Assembly (NCBI GenBank): GCA_016933315.1
Contig: JAFGBE010000056.1
Coordinates: forward strand, 1-8,698
DNA: 8,698 nt
Direction: 5' to 3'
Origin: Candidatus Auribacterota bacterium
GTDB lineage: Bacteria; Auribacterota; UBA6266
In this document: piece after piece, positions 6,630 to 8,698 of the stretch
How positions within the stretch are numbered: position 1 is the stretch's first letter
Layout: each line of letters opens with the position of its first letter
Position numbers and translations under genes: made by a program
Notes under the pieces: model-generated
Told to the model about the DNA's origin: nothing
The model's input: the letters and a program-made list of their open reading frames with translations, nothing else
Database searches by the model: none

Positions 6630-7097
6630 TTGAAAAACGCGTTTATTGACAACCTGAAAAGCCTGTTTGCAAAACCGGAAGAAAATACGACTGGAAATAC
6701 GGCCGGAAAAATAAGGCTTGCCTCCTGTGTCCTTTTTATAGAGGCGGCGGCTACGGACGGGCGCATTGACGAATCTGAGAGAAAAGTTATTTCGGGTATA
6801 CTGGAAAAGGATTTCGGGCTCGACAAAACCGGGATAAATGCTCTGCTGGAGGAAGCGCAGGGGAAAAGGGAAGACAGCGTCGATTTATATGAGTTCACGA
6901 AAGTAATAGACAAAAATTTTTCTTATGATGAAAAACTGGCAGTCCTGAAGGACCTCTGGAAGATAATATTCGCCGACCGCCGCCTTGATAAATATGAAGA
7001 CCAGCTTATCCACAAAATCGCCGGCCTCCTGAAAGTCTCGCACAGGGATTTGATTGACGTTAAGATGCAGGTAAAAGAGGGATCCGGCAGGGAATGA
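6630..7097 (+). CDS. TerB-like (tellurite resistance B domain) protein
   Basis: The 155-residue product begins at TTG 6630, supported by AAGGAG at 6614-6619, 10 nt upstream. An amphipathic start (FIDNLKSLF) and a short linker precede an all-helical TerB domain at about 26-148. Characteristic points are the paired acidic motifs ATDGRIDESER (41-51) and FADRRLDKYED (114-124), each opening a helix pair, and the end LLKVSHRDLIDVKMQV typical of the family. TerB domains are cytosolic helical bundles, some binding metal through such acidic residues. They occur both in tellurite/stress (ter) operons and as lone genes of unknown role; no other ter gene is here, so tellurite resistance should not be assumed. 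It is the last gene of the operon, 7 nt after the DUF624 stop. No clear intrinsic terminator follows on the plus strand. Confidence 0.8.
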   Translation: MKNAFIDNLKSLFAKPEENTTGNTAGKIRLASCVLFIEAAATDGRIDESERKVISGILEKDFGLDKTGINALLEEAQGKREDSVDLYEFTKVIDKNFSYDEKLAVLKDLWKIIFADRRLDKYEDQLIHKIAGLLKVSHRDLIDVKMQVKEGSGRE

Positions 7098-7217
7098 GTT
7101 TTAACGAGGGACGTATAAATGAAGGACGAAGGACGCAGGGAAAAGGGCTAATGAATTCATCGCAACTTATATCGTCCCAGCGGAGCGGACGTGTTTCGTT
7201 CTTTTCACATCTTACGT
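7098..7217. other. Gene-free gap with short GAAGGAC repeat and overlapping inverted repeats
   Basis: This interval between the TerB-like gene and the convergent tRNA holds no supported gene. It contains a tandem GAAGGAC x2 (7121-7134) and short inverted pairs: CGTCC 7173-7177 with GGACG 7187-7191, and GGACGT 7187-7192 with ACGTCC 7214-7219. The first pair is followed by a T-rich stretch and might end the operon weakly, but the stem is only 5 bp. Confidence 0.4.
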
Positions 7218-7243
7218 CCACCGAACCCTACGTGGTTCGGTGG
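7218..7243. repeat. 10-bp perfect inverted repeat at the tRNA 3' end
   Basis: CCACCGAACC (7218-7227) and GGTTCGGTGG (7234-7243) are exact reverse complements separated by 6 nt. On the minus strand the first three bases of the stem are the encoded CCA of the adjacent tRNA. No T-run follows on either strand, so it is not a standard intrinsic terminator. It may be a processing or trailer hairpin, or a transcript barrier between convergent units. Confidence 0.6.
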
Positions 7244-7317
7244 TACCGGAGGAGGGACTCGAACCCCCGACACGCGGATTATGATTCCGCTGCTCTAACC
7301 ACCTGAGCTACTCCGGC
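7241..7317 (-). tRNA. tRNA with anticodon CAT, probably elongator tRNA-Met
   Basis: The minus strand folds as a full 77-nt cloverleaf. Acceptor GCCGGAG pairs with CTCCGGT (G1-U72 wobble), the D stem is GCTC/GAGC, and the anticodon stem is GCGGA/TCCGC around loop ATCATAA (anticodon at 7281-7283). The variable loop has five bases, the T stem is GGGGG/CCCTC with loop TTCGAGT, the discriminator is A and CCA is encoded. It lacks initiator traits: G1 is paired and no run of three G-C pairs flanks the loop. It therefore reads either elongator Met or, if C34 is changed to lysidine, Ile AUA (tRNA-Ile2). The body looks to me more like elongator tRNA-Met, but the choice is not secure by eye. It has its own promoter at 7341-7369. 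Confidence 0.9.
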
Positions 7318-7340
7318 ACCGAATTTTCGGATGAAACGAT

Positions 7341-7369
7341 AATATAATAAAAAGCCCTGGTTTCTTCAA
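7341..7369 (-). promoter_or_regulatory. Promoter of the elongator-type CAT tRNA
   Basis: The minus strand reads TTGAAG (7364-7369), a 17-nt spacer and TATATT (7341-7346). It lies between the terminator of tRNA-fMet and the second tRNA, placed to start about 15-20 nt before the mature tRNA, so the two tRNAs appear to be separate transcription units. Confidence 0.6.
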
Positions 7370-7382
7370 CTATAATTTAAAC

Positions 7383-7406
7383 TAAAAAACCAGCTTTCGC
7401 TGGTTT
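7383..7406 (-). terminator. Intrinsic terminator of tRNA-fMet
   Basis: On the minus strand, AAACCAGC, loop GAAA, GCTGGTTT, then more T. The 8-bp stem closes on a stable GNRA tetraloop and begins one base after the tRNA CCA end. Confidence 0.85.
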
Positions 7407-7407
7407 A

Positions 7408-7484
<77 letters not shown>

Positions 7485-7501
7485 TCTGTTTTGCAGAGGG
7501 T

Positions 7502-7530
7502 ATTATATAATCCGCTATTCCACGTGTCAA
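7502..7530 (-). promoter_or_regulatory. Full-consensus promoter of tRNA-fMet
   Basis: The minus strand carries TTGACA (7525-7530), exactly 17 nt, then TATAAT (7502-7507): 12 of 12 consensus positions with ideal spacing. Start of transcription falls about 10 nt before the mature tRNA, as expected for a heavily expressed gene. Confidence 0.9.
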
Positions 7531-7628
7531 TCCATTTAATTTCATCGGCTGCGGGATGTGAATTGCCGAGAATAAAAACCCCGGGATTTTACCGTCCTTG
7601 CACCGACGCAAAAAATAAAGGTTTTTGC

Positions 7629-7656
7629 TTGACATATATAACGCGGGTGATAAGAT
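7629..7656 (+). promoter_or_regulatory. Promoter of the two-repeat small protein gene
   Basis: TTGACA (7629-7634), 16-nt spacer and TAAGAT (7651-7656). The leader would be about 30 nt. A 9-bp inverted repeat brackets the promoter: TAAAGGTTT at 7616-7624 and AAACCTTTA at 7669-7677. Confidence 0.6.
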
Positions 7657-7693
7657 AGATTAATAAATAAACCTTTAATAGAAGGAGGTTATT

Positions 7694-7927
7694 ATGGCTC
7701 AAGTAGTGGCAAAGGTAGGAGTAAAGAAGACAAAGGGATATCTTTACTTTATTGACAAAAAGGGAGATGTTTCGAGAGCCAAAATGGCGCGCGGCGGCAA
7801 GAGAAAAGGTAAAAAAGCAGCGCCAGAGAAAGTTGCGAAGGTCGGCGTCAAGAAGGAAAAAGGATATCTTTATTTCCTCGACAAAAAAGGGAATATTTCA
7901 AGAGCAAAAATGGCGCGTGGAAGATAA
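7694..7927 (+). CDS. Small basic protein of two 31-residue repeats, function unknown
   Basis: The 77-residue product is an internal duplication. Residues 5-35 and 47-77 match at 26 of 31 positions, sharing the unit VAKVGVKK-x-KGYLYF-x-DKKG-xx-SRAKMARG, joined by an eleven-residue lysine-rich linker (KRKGKKAAPEK). It has no signal peptide, membrane segment or cysteine and is strongly basic. Each unit could be a small beta-hairpin with a conserved GYLYF strand and a DKKG turn, ending in a basic SRAKMARG stretch; this suggests nucleic-acid or ribosome contact but nothing proves it. I recognise no named family, though I have an unverified impression of similar proteins in Omnitrophota-type genomes. 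AAGGAGGT (7682-7689) is a near-perfect ribosome site. With the strong promoter and a private terminator this looks like an abundant, monocistronic protein. Confidence 0.85.
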   Translation: MAQVVAKVGVKKTKGYLYFIDKKGDVSRAKMARGGKRKGKKAAPEKVAKVGVKKEKGYLYFLDKKGNISRAKMARGR

Positions 7928-7946
7928 TTCAGTTTTTTATATAACC

Positions 7947-7980
7947 GAAAAAGCCCCGATATCTATCGGGGCTTTTTTTT
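7947..7980 (+). terminator. Intrinsic terminator of the small protein gene
   Basis: GCCCCGAT (7953-7960) pairs exactly with ATCGGGGC (7965-7972) around a 4-nt loop. It is followed by eight T and preceded by five A (a U-run on the opposite strand too). It lies 25 nt after the stop codon. It could also act in reverse, but nothing on the minus strand needs it. Confidence 0.9.
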
Positions 7981-8006
7981 CCGCGAAACTATAAAAATTT
8001 TATTCT

Positions 8007-8698
8007 ATGGGAAAAAAATTTGTTTCTGATATCGGTAAATACTTTAAGCCCGGAGAAAAGGTCGTAATAGGGTTCTCTTCCGGACCGGATTCTGTCTTTC
8101 TCGCGGAGTGCCTCAGCGCAATATCCGGAAACAGGAAATTGAAAATATGCATAGCCCACCTCAACCATAAGCTGAGAGGCGCGGAAAGCGATAAGGATGA
8201 AAAATTCGCGGAAGTTTTTGCCGCCGCGCGCGGCATGCCGTTTTACGCTGAAAGAAAGGATGTGGCGGCATTAAGGAAGAAGCTGTCTGTCGGGCTGGAA
8301 GAAGCCGCAAGGATAGCGCGGTACGGTTTTTTCACGCGTTCGTGCAGGCATTTCAATTCGTCCACGCTTGTCCTGGGGCACAACCTGGACGATGTTGTGG
8401 AAACCGGACTTATGAGGATAATAAAAGGGACCTCGGTTGACGGTTTGGGCTCCATAAAGAAGGAATCATTTTCCGGCGGCGTAAGAATCGTCAGGCCCCT
8501 GGCCGATACCGCAAAATCGGATATCCTCAAATACCTTAAAGCCAAAAAAATAAAGTTCCGCGTTGATAAGAGTAACCGCGACAGGAGCATAATCAGGAAC
8601 AGGATCCGGCTGGAACTCATCCCGCTTCTGAAGAAAAAATATAACCCCGCGGTCGGCGATGCTCTTTCCCGGTTGATGAAAGAAGCCGCCTCGGCAAG
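8007..8698 (+). CDS. tilS: tRNA(Ile)-lysidine synthase, N-terminal part (cut by right edge)
   Basis: TilS uses ATP and lysine to turn C34 of CAU-anticodon tRNA-Ile into lysidine, so that it reads AUA and is charged with Ile. The visible 230 residues hold the N-type ATP-pyrophosphatase domain. They include SSGPDS at 24-29 (usual pattern SGGxDS; second position Ser here), HLNHKLRGAESDKDEKF (51-67), EEAARIARYGFF (98-109), GHNLDDVVET (124-133; usually HHxDDQAET), and VDKSNRDRSIIRNRIRLELIPLL (186-208), which is diagnostic of TilS among the PP-loop enzymes. The frame is open to the window end, so the C-terminal tRNA-binding domains are not seen. ATG 8007 is the only reasonable start, yet no Shine-Dalgarno site precedes it and it lies only 26 nt after the T-run of the upstream terminator. 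A leaderless or short-leader mRNA is possible. Confidence 0.88.
   Translation, partial: MGKKFVSDIGKYFKPGEKVVIGFSSGPDSVFLAECLSAISGNRKLKICIAHLNHKLRGAESDKDEKFAEVFAAARGMPFYAERKDVAALRKKLSVGLEEAARIARYGFFTRSCRHFNSSTLVLGHNLDDVVETGLMRIIKGTSVDGLGSIKKESFSGGVRIVRPLADTAKSDILKYLKAKKIKFRVDKSNRDRSIIRNRIRLELIPLLKKKYNPAVGDALSRLMKEAASA

Noticed and set aside
6200..6913. 237-codon minus-strand open frame
   Set aside because: It is antisense across the DUF624 and TerB-like genes; low-complexity Ser/Arg-rich text with no domain, explained by codon bias of the real genes.
7173..7205. Possible intrinsic terminator after the TerB-like gene
   Set aside because: The stem CGTCC/GGACG is only 5 bp with a 9-nt loop and the following stretch is broken by C and G, so it was not listed as a terminator.
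7094..7306. Plus-strand open frame of 70 codons ending in RRRDSNPRHADYDSAALTT
   Set aside because: This is the classic false protein produced by reading the antisense of a tRNA gene; most of its end covers the CAT tRNA and it has no ribosome site.
7752..7994. Overlapping plus-strand frame across the small protein gene
   Set aside because: It is a +1-frame shadow of the two-repeat gene, lacks a ribosome site and runs into the terminator hairpin.
8243..8620. 125-codon minus-strand open frame at the right end
   Set aside because: It is antisense to the tilS frame, which shows several diagnostic motifs; the minus frame shows none.

Overview
The window looks like a chromosomal piece of an uncultured diderm (Gram-negative-type) bacterium. 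The clues are a PEP-CTERM sorting signal (a system of outer-membraned, exopolysaccharide-producing bacteria), a eubacterial enolase, an FtsB-like division protein, an initiator tRNA and a TilS homologue. Base composition is close to balanced, with AT-rich intergenic gaps, sigma70-type promoters and good Shine-Dalgarno sites. Overall style, including a small KVGVKK...SRAKMARG repeat protein, reminds me of Candidatus Omnitrophota or the wider PVC group. That is an impression from memory, not a database result.

Left part (1-1165, minus strand): two genes for exported proteins. One is cut by the left edge (1-215, signal peptide visible). The other is complete, 287 residues, with an N-terminal signal and a C-terminal VPEP-hydrophobic-basic PEP-CTERM tail. 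A strong promoter lies upstream (1201-1229). The divergent gap 1166-1462 also carries the enolase promoter (TTGACA-17-TAAAAT, 1285-1313), followed by a leader of about 140 nt filled with 8-nt iterated repeats in two inverted arms.

Centre (1463-7097, plus strand): a tightly packed run of six genes. They are eno (GTG start best placed at 1463), an FtsB/DivIC-like septum protein, two MalF/MalG-type sugar ABC permeases, a DUF624/YesL-like membrane protein and a TerB-like protein. Gaps are 4-nt, 1-nt and 1-nt overlaps or 7-15 nt spacers, so one transcript with translational coupling is likely. Both permeases are far longer than usual (462 and 492 residues against about 290) because each has a large insertion after its first membrane segment. 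In the first permease the insertion looks like four extra membrane segments; in the second it is a soluble domain of about 160 residues. No solute-binding protein or ATPase is in the window.

Right part (7098-8698): a minus-strand tRNA pair, both with anticodon CAT. One is initiator tRNA-fMet, with a consensus promoter and its own terminator. The other is probably elongator tRNA-Met (tRNA-Ile2 is the alternative), with its own promoter. Divergent from them is a 77-residue, lysine-rich protein made of two copies of a 31-residue unit, with a strong promoter, a near-perfect Shine-Dalgarno site and a dedicated intrinsic terminator. Last is the start of tilS, cut by the right edge; its product makes lysidine in CAU-anticodon tRNA-Ile.

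The best candidates for something undescribed are the two-repeat basic protein, the paired enlarged ABC permeases, and the octamer-repeat leader in front of eno.
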